Positions 1 through 6,351 of a DNA stretch of 7,410 bases are shown here, piece after piece; positions within the stretch are counted from its first letter, which is position 1; every line of letters begins with the position of its first letter. The translations under genes were made by a program, and so were the position numbers. Where the stretch lies: assembly GCA_023411445.1 (NCBI GenBank), contig JAEYOT010000196.1, positions 1 to 7,410 of the forward strand, in the 5' to 3' direction. Below the pieces are notes generated by a model, which was not told the DNA's origin, searched no databases, and worked only from the letters and a program-made list of their open reading frames with translations. The stretch is from Pseudomonadota bacterium. GTDB lineage: Bacteria; Myxococcota_A; Polyangia; Polyangiales; Polyangiaceae.

Positions 1-50
1 CCCGCGCCGCACAGGAGCAGCAGCGCGCCGGCGGCCAGATGACGGATCAC
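1..50 (-). CDS. N-terminus of an exported protein (partial)
   Basis: Only the first 16 codons are inside the window; the gene continues past the left edge. It starts at GTG (50 to 48) and reads MIRHLAAGALLLLCGA. That is a short basic start followed by a hydrophobic stretch, typical of a Sec signal peptide. A cysteine sits at residue 14, but the residues before it are Leu-Leu-Leu, so the match to a lipobox is poor (Gly, Ala or Ser is expected just before the Cys); a lipoprotein is possible but not shown. The start is well supported: GGAGG lies 7 bases upstream, and the GTG overlaps the mnmA TGA as GTGA, which implies translational coupling to mnmA. The function of the mature protein cannot be told from this fragment. 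Confidence 0.6.
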   Translation of the reverse strand, partial: MIRHLAAGALLLLCGA

Positions 51-1147
51 GCGCTCGCCTCCGCGCTGTGGGCGGCCCGCTCGGCGCGACGGATCAAGCC
101 GCCGCCCAGCACGCGCGTGCCGGCGTAAAAAACGGCAAACTGTCCCGGCACCACCGCCTGCACGGGGCGCTCGAAGAGCACGCGCGAGCCGCCGCTCGCC
201 GCCCGCACCACCCGGCACGGCAGCGGGGTGCCACGGTAGCGGACCTGCACCTCAGCCGAGAGCGGCAGCTGCACGTCGCTCGCCAGCGCTACGTCCGACA
301 GCTCGGCGGAGCTGGCCATCAGCTGCTCGACCCCGCCGAGCTCGACCCGACCCTGCTGCGCGTCGATCTCCACCACGTAGCTCGGCTTGCCGAGCGCCAC
401 GCCGAGGTTGCGCCGCTGACCGATGGTGAAGCGGTGCACGCCAGCGTGCTGCCCGACCACGCGCCCGCTGTCGTCCACGATCGGACCGGGGCGGAGCCGG
501 TCGGCGGCTCGTTCGCTCACGAAGGCGTCGTAGCGACCGCTGGGCACGAAGCAGAGCTCTTGGCTCTCGCCCTTGCCGGCGCCGGGCAAAGCCAAGCGTA
601 CGGCTTCGCTGCGCACCTCGGCCTTGTCCGAATCCCCAAGCGGGAAGCACAAGCGCGAGAGCGTCGGCTCCGGCAGCATGTGCAAAAAGTAGCTTTGATC
701 TTTGCTGGCGTCGCGCGCGCGATGCAGCTCCACGCGCGAGCCAACCGTGACGAGGCGCGCGTAGTGCCCGGTGGCCACGCGCGACGCGTCCAGCCGATCT
801 GCCAGCTGCACGAGCTCCCGGATCTTGACGCCGCGGTTACAACGCACGCAGGGGCTCGGCGTCTCGCCGCCCAAGTACCCGTCCACGAACGGCTCGATCA
901 CTTCGCGCTGAAACAGCTCACGCCGGTCGAAGGCGTAGTGCGGAAAGCCGAGCGCGTCGGCCACGCGCCGGGCGTCGTGGATGTCCTCCGGGGCGCAGCA
1001 GCGGCTCTTCACGCTGCCGTCGTCCGGGTAGTCCCAAAGGTGCAGGGTGACGCCGACCACGTCGTAGCCCTGCTGCAGCAAACGCGCGGCGGCGACGGAG
1101 GAGTCCACCCCACCGCTCATGGCTACCAAGATGCGCTGCTTCGTCAC
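47..1147 (-). CDS. mnmA: tRNA-specific 2-thiouridylase MnmA
   Basis: MnmA activates U34 in the anticodon of Lys, Glu and Gln tRNAs with ATP and inserts sulfur to give 2-thiouridine; it acts in the cytoplasm. The 366-residue length is normal for the family. The PP-loop ATP motif SGGVDSS is at residues 11-17. TPSPCVRCN (96-104) carries C103, which aligns with the first catalytic cysteine, and SQELCF (195-200) carries C199, the second catalytic cysteine that holds the persulfide. ATGHYARL (125-132) and KDQSYFLHML (149-158) are further family signatures. The start is GTG at 1147; the next in-frame Met (residue 10) would remove the first beta strand before the PP-loop, so GTG is preferred, although no clear Shine-Dalgarno is seen. 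It lies 53 bases after the rod-like gene and its stop overlaps the next start, so it may be in the same transcript. All key residues are present and it looks intact. Confidence 0.96.
   Translation of the reverse strand: MTKQRILVAMSGGVDSSVAAARLLQQGYDVVGVTLHLWDYPDDGSVKSRCCAPEDIHDARRVADALGFPHYAFDRRELFQREVIEPFVDGYLGGETPSPCVRCNRGVKIRELVQLADRLDASRVATGHYARLVTVGSRVELHRARDASKDQSYFLHMLPEPTLSRLCFPLGDSDKAEVRSEAVRLALPGAGKGESQELCFVPSGRYDAFVSERAADRLRPGPIVDDSGRVVGQHAGVHRFTIGQRRNLGVALGKPSYVVEIDAQQGRVELGGVEQLMASSAELSDVALASDVQLPLSAEVQVRYRGTPLPCRVVRAASGGSRVLFERPVQAVVPGQFAVFYAGTRVLGGGLIRRAERAAHSAEASA
58..62 (-). promoter_or_regulatory. Shine-Dalgarno site for the left-edge gene
   Basis: The minus strand reads GGAGG followed by a 7-base spacer and then GTG at 50. 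It lies inside the 3' end of mnmA. It is the best ribosome binding site in the window and fixes the start of the partial exported protein. Confidence 0.6.
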
Positions 1148-1170
1148 GGGCCGAAGCCTAGCCTCGTTTG

Positions 1171-1186
1171 TGGCGAAGGCTCGCCA
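1171..1186. other. Short inverted repeat between rod-like gene and mnmA
   Basis: TGGCGA (1171-1176) and TCGCCA (1181-1186) form a perfect 6-base-pair stem with a 4-base loop. In the minus-strand transcript it lies in the 53-base spacer after the rod-like gene and upstream of mnmA. No U-run follows, so it is not a convincing intrinsic terminator. It could be an attenuating or processing hairpin, or chance in GC-rich DNA. Confidence 0.2.
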
Positions 1187-1200
1187 AAGCGCGCGCCGAC

Positions 1201-1512
1201 TCAGGATTGCTGGGAAATCACGGTACGGGCGGCGCTGGCCGCTCGGTCCGTCAACTTGGCCATCAGGTCCACCGCCTCGCTGTAGCGGTAAATGCCGGCT
1301 TGGAGCGCGATCAGCTGGGCCGAGTCCAGCCCGCCCAGGGCGCCGCCGGTGGCGCGCCGGATCAGCGCCTCACCCCGGTCCACCGCGCTGCCCAGGCCGC
1401 GCAGTGCCGCGCTGAACCGGGGGCCGTCGGCTGCGGCGGCGGCCTGAGGGGCGGAGGCTTGCGGCGTGATGGGCAGCGGCTCGTAGCGGGGGCTCTCTCC
1501 GGCGATTCTCAT
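1201..1512 (-). CDS. Type III secretion inner-rod-like protein (YscI/PrgJ/HrpB family)
   Basis: This is a 103-residue cytoplasm-made protein without a signal peptide. The N-terminal 30 residues are Pro/Ala-rich and probably disordered. FSAALRGLGSAVDRGEALI (33-51) looks helical. The C-terminal 42 residues match the pattern of type III secretion inner-rod proteins: a Leu-Gln pair in LIALQAG (67-73), then YRYSEAVDLMAKL (75-87) with small and hydrophobic residues spaced as in a helix, and an end RTVISQQS resembling the family's conserved 'LL..Q' terminus. In that family the C-terminal helix polymerises in the inner rod below the needle. FliE, the flagellar equivalent, is of similar size, but the FliE 'RNK...AYQEIMRM' ending is absent. 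It starts at ATG 1512, 42 bases after the sigma-factor stop, with only a weak ribosome site. The family call is from pattern recognition by eye; no other secretion gene is in the window. Confidence 0.6.
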   Translation of the reverse strand: MRIAGESPRYEPLPITPQASAPQAAAAADGPRFSAALRGLGSAVDRGEALIRRATGGALGGLDSAQLIALQAGIYRYSEAVDLMAKLTDRAASAARTVISQQS

Positions 1513-1554
1513 GAGGACAGCTCGGCCAAGCCCGCTCGCGGTTGCGCAGAATCG

Positions 1555-2280
1555 TCAGCGAGGTGGCTTGAGCTGCTTGGCCAGGCGCTGCATGGCGCGA
1601 GTGTGCAGCCGGCTCGCCCACGACTTGCTGAGCCCGAGCGACTGCGCGACGTGGTCGAAACGCTCACCCTCCAGGTAGTGGCGCCGCACCAGCTCGCCCT
1701 CCTCGGCTGGCAGCTCGCCGATCGCCCGCTGGACCAACGCCAACAGCTCCGCCCGTGCCACCTCGTCCTCCGGGCTCGCCGCGGGAGAGACTTGCACTCG
1801 CTCCCCCTCTTCACCGAGCGCTGCCGGCGCGAGCAACCCCACCGCGATCGCCGTGGTCATCGCCGCCAAGTGCTCACCGAGCGCTTGGTCGGCGTGTTCG
1901 CGGCTCATGTTGGCGGGTGACGTGAACGTATCGTCGGCGGCGCCTTCGCTCACCTTGAGCGCGGCCGATAAGCCATTCAAGCGCTCGTAGGCTCGGCGCG
2001 GCAGCTGGCCCGCAGCGCGCACACCGTCGATCATGGCGCCGCGCACGCGGAAATTCGCGTAGGCGCGGAATGGCACACCGCGCGATGCGTCGAACTTGCG
2101 CGCGGCATCCAGCAAGCCCTCACGACCGTAGCTGCGCAGATCATCGAGCTCCACGGCGCCGCCCATCGCGCGCCCGGTTTGTCGCGCGAGGATCTCGACC
2201 AAGTCCAGGTGCGACTCGAAGCGCTCCAGTGCTTCTGGTGCGTCTGCGCCACGCGCGCCCGCCGTCTCCGGAGTCGCCAT
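1555..2280 (-). CDS. FliA/WhiG-type RNA polymerase sigma factor (sigma-28 family)
   Basis: A 241-residue alternative sigma factor, close to the usual 235-260 of FliA. Region 2 is clear: HLDLVEILARQTGRAMG (24-40) as region 2.1, then DDLRSYGREGLLDAARKFD (46-64) and GVPFRAYANFRVRGAMIDG (68-86), the classic core-binding, -10 melting and -10 recognition segments. Region 4 (about 184-236) has LPAEEGELVRRHYLEGERF followed by a helix-turn-helix, HVAQSLGLSKSWASRLHTRA, for -35 contact. Region 3 (about 95-175) is not typical: the usual 'PT..E.A..LG' helices are not visible and an Ala-rich stretch with acidic patches takes their place. It starts at ATG 2280 with a poor ribosome site, divergent from the CPBP gene. 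FliA-type factors usually drive flagellar or secretion genes; here the immediate downstream gene is a rod-like secretion protein, which suggests but does not prove a common role. No flagellar gene is visible, so the symbol fliA is not assigned. Confidence 0.88.
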   Translation of the reverse strand: MATPETAGARGADAPEALERFESHLDLVEILARQTGRAMGGAVELDDLRSYGREGLLDAARKFDASRGVPFRAYANFRVRGAMIDGVRAAGQLPRRAYERLNGLSAALKVSEGAADDTFTSPANMSREHADQALGEHLAAMTTAIAVGLLAPAALGEEGERVQVSPAASPEDEVARAELLALVQRAIGELPAEEGELVRRHYLEGERFDHVAQSLGLSKSWASRLHTRAMQRLAKQLKPPR

Positions 2281-2351
2281 CCGGGTCGAGATCTATCAAA
2301 TCGCCGGGCGGTGGGGTTTCGAATCAGGCCTGGGCATGGCATATTGCGCTC
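2281..2351. promoter_or_regulatory. Divergent promoter region, sigma factor / CPBP protease
   Basis: This 71-base gap separates two head-to-head genes, so it must hold or border both start regions. Relatively AT-rich patches are present: ATCTATCAAA (2290-2299; minus strand TTTGATAGAT, a possible -10 zone just before the sigma gene) and CATATT (2340-2345) just before the CPBP start. Neither has a good -35 partner at the right spacing. Promoters are inferred from gene orientation, not from a strong motif. Confidence 0.35.
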
Positions 2352-2999
2352 ATGTTCCGCTGGGGCCGAGCCTCGGTCGCGTACGCCGTCATCGCGGTGG
2401 GCGCGATCGCGTTCGGACACGTCTTCGAGCGGCCGTGGCTGTTCAGCTACGAGGCCCCGTGGCTGCCGCTGGTCGGGGTGGAGGCGCACGCGTTCAGCCT
2501 CGTGCTGGGCGGTGCCTTCGCCGGTCTCGTCGTGCTGGCCACGCGCCTCTGGGTGGAGCAGTTCGCTTGGGCCAAAAACCTCCACCGCGACTTGCGGCCG
2601 ATGACGCACTCGCTGGATGGTCTGGGCATCGTGGCCATCGCTGGGCTCTCGGCCCTCGCGGAGGAGCTCGTGTTTCGCGGCTTGCTCCTGCCCTGGATCG
2701 GCCTGCTGCCCCAGGCGCTGGTGTTCGGCGTGGCGCACGCCCAGCTGAGCGGGCCCAGCCGCTGGGTCTGGGTGGCGTGGGCCAGCGTCGTCGGTCTAGC
2801 GCTGGGCGCCATGTTCGCGCTGACCGGCTCGCTCGTCGGGCCCATGCTGTCGCACGCGCTCATCAACGGCCTGAACCTGCACTACCTCAAAGCACACGAT
2901 CCTACGCCGCCCCGCCATTCACTCGGCGGGCTGCTGTCGGATCGACGCTCCCCGGTGCCGGCCCGCCGCTCCCCCCTACCCGCCGGCCGGCGAGCCTGA
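2352..2999 (+). CDS. CPBP-family intramembrane metalloprotease (CAAX-processing-like)
   Basis: A 215-residue integral membrane protein of the CPBP/Abi family (PF02517), predicted to cleave or bind substrates within the membrane. The catalytic signature is complete: EELVFR (104-109), FGVAH (125-129) and HALIN (168-172), which together supply the Glu pair, Arg, His, His and Asn of the glutamic/metal site. Hydrophobic segments fall at about 8-22, 36-66, 91-103, 113-128, 138-160 and 161-175. The start is ATG 2352, the only in-frame Met near the first membrane segment; no good Shine-Dalgarno precedes it. After residue 182 the protein ends in a Pro/Arg-rich tail containing RRSPVPA and RRSPLPA in tandem, likely cytosolic and disordered. 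Bacterial members often have no known substrate (some process peptides or give immunity), and nothing nearby shows one here. It is followed after 69 bases by the HD-GYP regulator on the same strand. Confidence 0.85.
   Translation: MFRWGRASVAYAVIAVGAIAFGHVFERPWLFSYEAPWLPLVGVEAHAFSLVLGGAFAGLVVLATRLWVEQFAWAKNLHRDLRPMTHSLDGLGIVAIAGLSALAEELVFRGLLLPWIGLLPQALVFGVAHAQLSGPSRWVWVAWASVVGLALGAMFALTGSLVGPMLSHALINGLNLHYLKAHDPTPPRHSLGGLLSDRRSPVPARRSPLPAGRRA
2943..2984 (+). repeat. Two tandem 21-base units in the CPBP gene tail
   Basis: Bases 2943-2963 and 2964-2984 encode RRSPVPA and RRSPLPA back to back. The units are diverged at the DNA level, mainly at third positions, but retain the amino-acid pattern. 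It looks like an old duplication in the disordered basic C-terminus. Confidence 0.5.
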
Positions 3000-3068
3000 G
3001 GCGCTCGACGAGCGGCACGCGCCAAGGAGCGTTCTGCGCTATCCTGGTGGGAGTACCCCCCGTCCAAT

Positions 3069-4565
3069 ATGCCGGCGATCGAGTCTGGTCACCCCGAGGA
3101 CCGTCCCAGGGTTCTCGTCGTCGATGACGAGAAGTTCATCCGCGACATCATCGCGGACTTCCTCGGTATGGAGGGCTACATCGTGCGCACCGCGGAGGAT
3201 GGCACCAGCGCCGTCACCGAGCTCGAGCGCGCGCGCTACGACATGGTGATCAGCGATCTGAAGATGCCCAAGATGGGCGGGCTCGATCTGCTGAAGGAAG
3301 TCGCGCGTGTCCACCCCGATACGTTGACCGTGATCATGACGGGCTTCGGGACGGTGGAGACCGCCATCGACGCGATGAAGCGCGGCGCGTACGACTACAT
3401 CCTCAAGCCGTTCAAGGTGGAGGAGATCGTTCACATCGTGCAGCGCGGGCTGGAGAAGCGCCGCCTGGCCGCGGAGAACCTGCGCCTGCGCGAGGCGCTC
3501 TCCCTGTACAAGGTGAGCGAAGCCATCGCCGCGAGCCTCTCGCTGGACGAGGTCGTCTCCACGCTGTCGGAGAGCGCGCTGTCCGAGGTGCGCAGCGACT
3601 TGGTCATGACCTGGCTCGCCGACGGCGAGGGGAATTTCACGCTGCGCAGCCTGAACTACAGCTCCTTGATCGAAGAGGGCGAGGAGCTGGGCGAGCTGGA
3701 TCCGGCGAAGGTGACGGAGCGCCTGGCGAGCGGCCCCGTCATCGAGCACGGCGCGCGGGCGCGAGAGCTGTTCTTGGCGCACCCCTCGCGCCAGGTCTCG
3801 AGCTTGCTGATCGTCCCGCTCAAGATGCGTGATCGTCTGCTTGGCTTCGTGAGCACGGTGTCGCTGACCGCGAGCCGGCGCTTCGACGAAGGCCAGCGCA
3901 AGCTGCTCACCATCATCGCCTCCCGCGCGGCCGCCGCCATCGAGAACGCGAGACTGTACGAGGACTTGCAAGCCACCTTCCAGCAGACGATCCAGAGCCT
4001 GGCGCGCACGATCGACAAAATGGATCGCTACACCGCCGGCCACTCGGAGCGCGTGGCGCGCTACGCCGTCAACCTGGCGCGCTGGCTAGGCCTGGATGAA
4101 GCGCAGATCGAGATCGTGCGCCACTCGGCCCTGATGCACGACATCGGCAAGATCGGCTGCGTCATGAACCTGAACAAGGCGGGCAAGCTGACTCAGTCCG
4201 AGTACGAGGTGTTCAAGCGGCACCCGGCGTACGGTCGCGAGATCTTGGATCCGATCAAGTTCTTGGGCCCGGTCATCCCTGGCGTGCACCTGCACCACGA
4301 GCGCTGGGACGGACGGGGCTACCCGCTGGGCTTGGCCGGCAAGGACATCCCGCTGATCGCCCGCATCATCTCGGTCGCGGACACCTACGACGCCATGACC
4401 AGCGATCGCGCCTATCGCCGGGCGCTGCCGCACGAGGTGACGGTGAGCGAGATCGAGCGCTGCTCCGGTACGCAGTTCGATCCGGACATCGCCGGGACCT
4501 TCACCGAGCGCATCGAGCTGCTCCGTGAGGAGCTACGTGCTACTGGCCACGAAACGCCAGAATGA
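3069..4565 (+). CDS. Response regulator REC-GAF-HD-GYP, predicted c-di-GMP phosphodiesterase
   Basis: A 498-residue soluble three-domain signalling protein. The receiver domain (about 13-128) has the acidic pair D19-D20, phospho-acceptor D63 in ISDLKMP, T91 and K113 in LKPF, so it should accept phosphate from a histidine kinase not seen here. A helical linker (129-150) leads to a GAF-like sensor domain (about 150-295). The HD-GYP domain (about 304-495) has H325 in GHSERVARYA, the HD pair H357-D358 in MHDIGK, K361, HHERWDGRGYP (409-419) with the GYP triplet, and D438 in SVADTYDAMTSDR; these are the metal ligands and c-di-GMP hydrolysis signature. The loop after HDIGKIG reads CVMN where many members have IPD. 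The start is ATG 3069; GGTGGGAG lies about 15 bases upstream, a little far. The product probably lowers c-di-GMP in answer to phosphorylation and a GAF ligand. The stop overlaps the lipB start (ATGA), so the two are likely co-translated. Confidence 0.95.
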   Translation: MPAIESGHPEDRPRVLVVDDEKFIRDIIADFLGMEGYIVRTAEDGTSAVTELERARYDMVISDLKMPKMGGLDLLKEVARVHPDTLTVIMTGFGTVETAIDAMKRGAYDYILKPFKVEEIVHIVQRGLEKRRLAAENLRLREALSLYKVSEAIAASLSLDEVVSTLSESALSEVRSDLVMTWLADGEGNFTLRSLNYSSLIEEGEELGELDPAKVTERLASGPVIEHGARARELFLAHPSRQVSSLLIVPLKMRDRLLGFVSTVSLTASRRFDEGQRKLLTIIASRAAAAIENARLYEDLQATFQQTIQSLARTIDKMDRYTAGHSERVARYAVNLARWLGLDEAQIEIVRHSALMHDIGKIGCVMNLNKAGKLTQSEYEVFKRHPAYGREILDPIKFLGPVIPGVHLHHERWDGRGYPLGLAGKDIPLIARIISVADTYDAMTSDRAYRRALPHEVTVSEIERCSGTQFDPDIAGTFTERIELLREELRATGHETPE

Positions 4566-5335
4566 CTTCCAGGCAGCTCGCCGGTTACTTCCTCGGACGC
4601 CGCGACTATCGCTCCTGCCTCGCGCTGCAGGAGACGCTGCACGCCGCGCGCGTCGCAGGCTCCGTGGGTGACACGGTGCTGCTGGTCGAGCACCCGGCGG
4701 TCATCACGCTCGGTCGTGGCGCGCACGCCGAGCACTTGCTCGCCTCGTCGGCGCGCCTGGCCGAGCTGGGCGTGGACGTGGTGACGACCGGGCGCGGCGG
4801 GGACGTCACGCTGCACGCTCCGGGACAGCTGGTGTGCTACTCGATCTTGGATTTGGGGCCCGATCGCCGGGACGTGCGTCGCTACGTGCGCGACTTGGCC
4901 GAAGTGATGAGACGCGTCGCGCAGCAGCACGGCGTCGCGGCAGGGCTGCTCGAGGCGCACGTCGGGCTGTGGGCGAACCGCGAGTCTCCCGGGCGCTACC
5001 TGGGCACCGAGTCCGAGGCTGATCTGGTCAAGCTCGGAGCGATCGGCGTGCGCATCTCGCGCTGGGTCACCATGCACGGGTTCGCGCTCAACCTGGCGCC
5101 GGACATGCGCTTGTTCTCGCTGATCGTGCCGTGCGGCATCCGAGAGTACGGGGTGACGTCGCTCGCGGAGCTGATGAACGGTCCGGCGCCGAGCGTTGCG
5201 GACGCGGCGGCTCAGGCTTTCGCCGGGCTCGTGGACGTGCTGGACGCCGACGCATCCGCCAGCAGGCTCTCCAGTGGGGACCCACCCGCGACGATGAGCA
5301 CGTTGGCGAACGGCGTGAGCTCGGAAGCGCCCTGA
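4562..5335 (+). CDS. lipB: Octanoyl-[ACP]:protein N-octanoyltransferase LipB
   Basis: LipB transfers octanoate from acyl carrier protein to the lipoyl-domain lysine of 2-oxoacid dehydrogenases and glycine cleavage H protein, the first step of lipoate synthesis; it acts in the cytoplasm. Family motifs: EHPAVITLGRG (43-53), RGGDVTLHAPGQLVCYSILD (78-97), the conserved lysine K157 in VKLGAIGVRI, TMHGFALN (170-177) and the acyl-thioester cysteine C191 in IVPCGI. The 257-residue length exceeds the usual 210-230 because of a tail of about 32 residues after 225 (Ala/Ser/Asp/Pro-rich). That tail is encoded where the gene overlaps, antisense, the end of the methyltransferase gene. The start ATG 4562 overlaps the preceding TGA by ATGA and has no own ribosome site, so translation is probably coupled to the HD-GYP gene. 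The usual partner lipA is not in the window. Confidence 0.96.
   Translation: MTSRQLAGYFLGRRDYRSCLALQETLHAARVAGSVGDTVLLVEHPAVITLGRGAHAEHLLASSARLAELGVDVVTTGRGGDVTLHAPGQLVCYSILDLGPDRRDVRRYVRDLAEVMRRVAQQHGVAAGLLEAHVGLWANRESPGRYLGTESEADLVKLGAIGVRISRWVTMHGFALNLAPDMRLFSLIVPCGIREYGVTSLAELMNGPAPSVADAAAQAFAGLVDVLDADASASRLSSGDPPATMSTLANGVSSEAP
5212..5335. other. Antisense coding overlap, lipB tail / methyltransferase tail
   Basis: The two convergent genes share 124 bases. The phase places third codon positions opposite third positions, and swaps first with second positions of the partner. In this phase an Ala codon faces an Ala codon and Ser faces Asp/Glu, which explains why both tails contain the same string ADASAS (lipB residues 229-234; methyltransferase 365-370) around 5242-5263. 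There is no room for a conventional terminator between the genes. Confidence 0.75.
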
Positions 5336-6351
5336 ACGCTGCAGCGCAGGCCTAGCTCCTCCAGCAGCTGCGTCACTTCCTCCGACGGGCGGTAGTGCGT
5401 GGCGCGGCCGCGGTTGTAGCCGATCTTGCGCGCGCACCACTCGAACAGGCGCGTGATGGCGCCGCGCGGGGACTGGCCTCCGTTTAGCTCGCGCACCAGC
5501 AAGCGCCCGCCGGGCACGAGCGCGCGAGCGGCCGCGCTGAGCAGGGCGTCTTGCTCGGGTAGCGGCAGGTAGTGCAAGACGTCCACGAGCAGGATGGTGT
5601 CGGCGGGCTCGAGCCGTACGTCCGCCAGATCGGCGACGTGAAAGGTCGCCTCCGGTCCGGCGACGCGGGCGGCGGCGATCTTGCGTTCGTCCGCGTCGAC
5701 GCCGACGAGCTGCGAGGCGCGCCCCAGCTCGAGCAGCAGCAAGCCGAGCTGCCCGCGACCGCAACCGAGGTCGAGGGTGCGCCCGAAATCCCCGGGCAGC
5801 GAGCTGACCAGGCGAAACACGGGGTCCAGCGCCAGCTTGCCCGCGACGTAATAGCGGTCCGCGGCTTTGGCGGCGGCGTAGCGCGCGCGCAGGCGCTCGC
5901 TCGCCGCCTCGAAGGCGTCTACCGGCACGGGTCGGGCCGCGCGCGCACGGCGCGCCACCCCCCAGGCGATGAGGAAGCCGAGCAGCGCGAGCGCGGCGCC
6001 CACGAGCAGCGCACCAACGAGCAGCTGCTCAGCGAAGCCAGCCGCCCCCGTCTCGCGCGCCTGAGCGACGTCGAAGGCAACGAAGCGCCCCGTGAGGACG
6101 TAGGAGCCCACCTCCACCTCGGCGCCGATCAAGAATGGAGCGACGAGCGGGTTCGAGATGTTCGCCGCCAAGTAAGACAGCACCGCGTCCAGCCTGAGCG
6201 GCAGGCAGACCAGCAGCACCAGCGCGAGGTGCAGGCCGTACAGCGGCTGGCAGCCGATGAACAACCCGATCGCGACGGCCGAGGCGGCTCTGAGGGGAGA
6301 CCCGGGCGTGCCGCGCAAGCGCTGCCACAGCCCGAGGAGCAGTGATCTCAC
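5212..6351 (-). CDS. DUF2062 membrane domain fused to SAM-dependent methyltransferase
   Basis: A 379-residue fusion. Residues about 1-135 form a DUF2062 (PF09835) membrane domain: GLFIGCQPLYGLHLAL (29-44), a hydrophobic run to 52, LSYLAANISNPLVAPFLIGA (58-77) with the family's conserved NP, and a last membrane segment at 107-131 followed by a positively charged ARRARAAR. A linker leads to a class I methyltransferase (about 160-358): motif I LDLGCGRGQLG (193-203), acidic D219 in VGVDADE, and motif IV-like ILLVDVLHYLP (253-263). A C-terminal tail is Ser/Ala/Thr-rich. The frame stays open upstream to 6633, but that part lies wholly within the TPR gene and looks like shadow; GTG 6351 is chosen because it overlaps the TPR stop as GTGA, with GGAG 11 bases upstream. 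The substrate is unknown; a membrane-anchored methyltransferase acting on a lipid or small molecule is a guess. The last 124 bases overlap lipB tail to tail. Confidence 0.85.
   Translation of the reverse strand: MRSLLLGLWQRLRGTPGSPLRAASAVAIGLFIGCQPLYGLHLALVLLVCLPLRLDAVLSYLAANISNPLVAPFLIGAEVEVGSYVLTGRFVAFDVAQARETGAAGFAEQLLVGALLVGAALALLGFLIAWGVARRARAARPVPVDAFEAASERLRARYAAAKAADRYYVAGKLALDPVFRLVSSLPGDFGRTLDLGCGRGQLGLLLLELGRASQLVGVDADERKIAAARVAGPEATFHVADLADVRLEPADTILLVDVLHYLPLPEQDALLSAAARALVPGGRLLVRELNGGQSPRGAITRLFEWCARKIGYNRGRATHYRPSEEVTQLLEELGLRCSVQGASELTPFANVLIVAGGSPLESLLADASASSTSTSPAKA

Noticed and set aside
68..1285. Long plus-strand open frame of 405 codons
   Set aside because: It lies opposite mnmA, has His/Arg/Ala-rich composition with no recognisable domain, and is a typical antisense shadow in GC-rich DNA.
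1964..1971. GCCGATAA on the plus strand, an exact FliA -10 consensus
   Set aside because: There is no TAAA about 15 bases upstream (TTCG instead), it is inside the sigma gene and antisense, and it is explained by the codons for Leu-Ser-Ala.
2331..2348. Sigma-54-like TGGGCATGGCATATTGC before the CPBP gene
   Set aside because: The GG and GC are not 10 bases apart (11 at best), a spacing that sigma-54 does not tolerate well, and the site runs almost into the start codon.
3013..3027. Sigma-54 -24-like GGCACG upstream of the HD-GYP gene
   Set aside because: The matching -12 position reads AAGG rather than TTGC, so the essential GC is missing.
3039..4043. Minus-strand open frame of 334 codons
   Set aside because: It is antisense to the clear REC-GAF part of the HD-GYP gene, has a biased His/Arg/Gln composition and no domain pattern.
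4412..5764. Minus-strand open frame of 450 codons
   Set aside because: It crosses lipB and the methyltransferase region out of frame with both, is Arg/Ala-rich and shows no family motifs.
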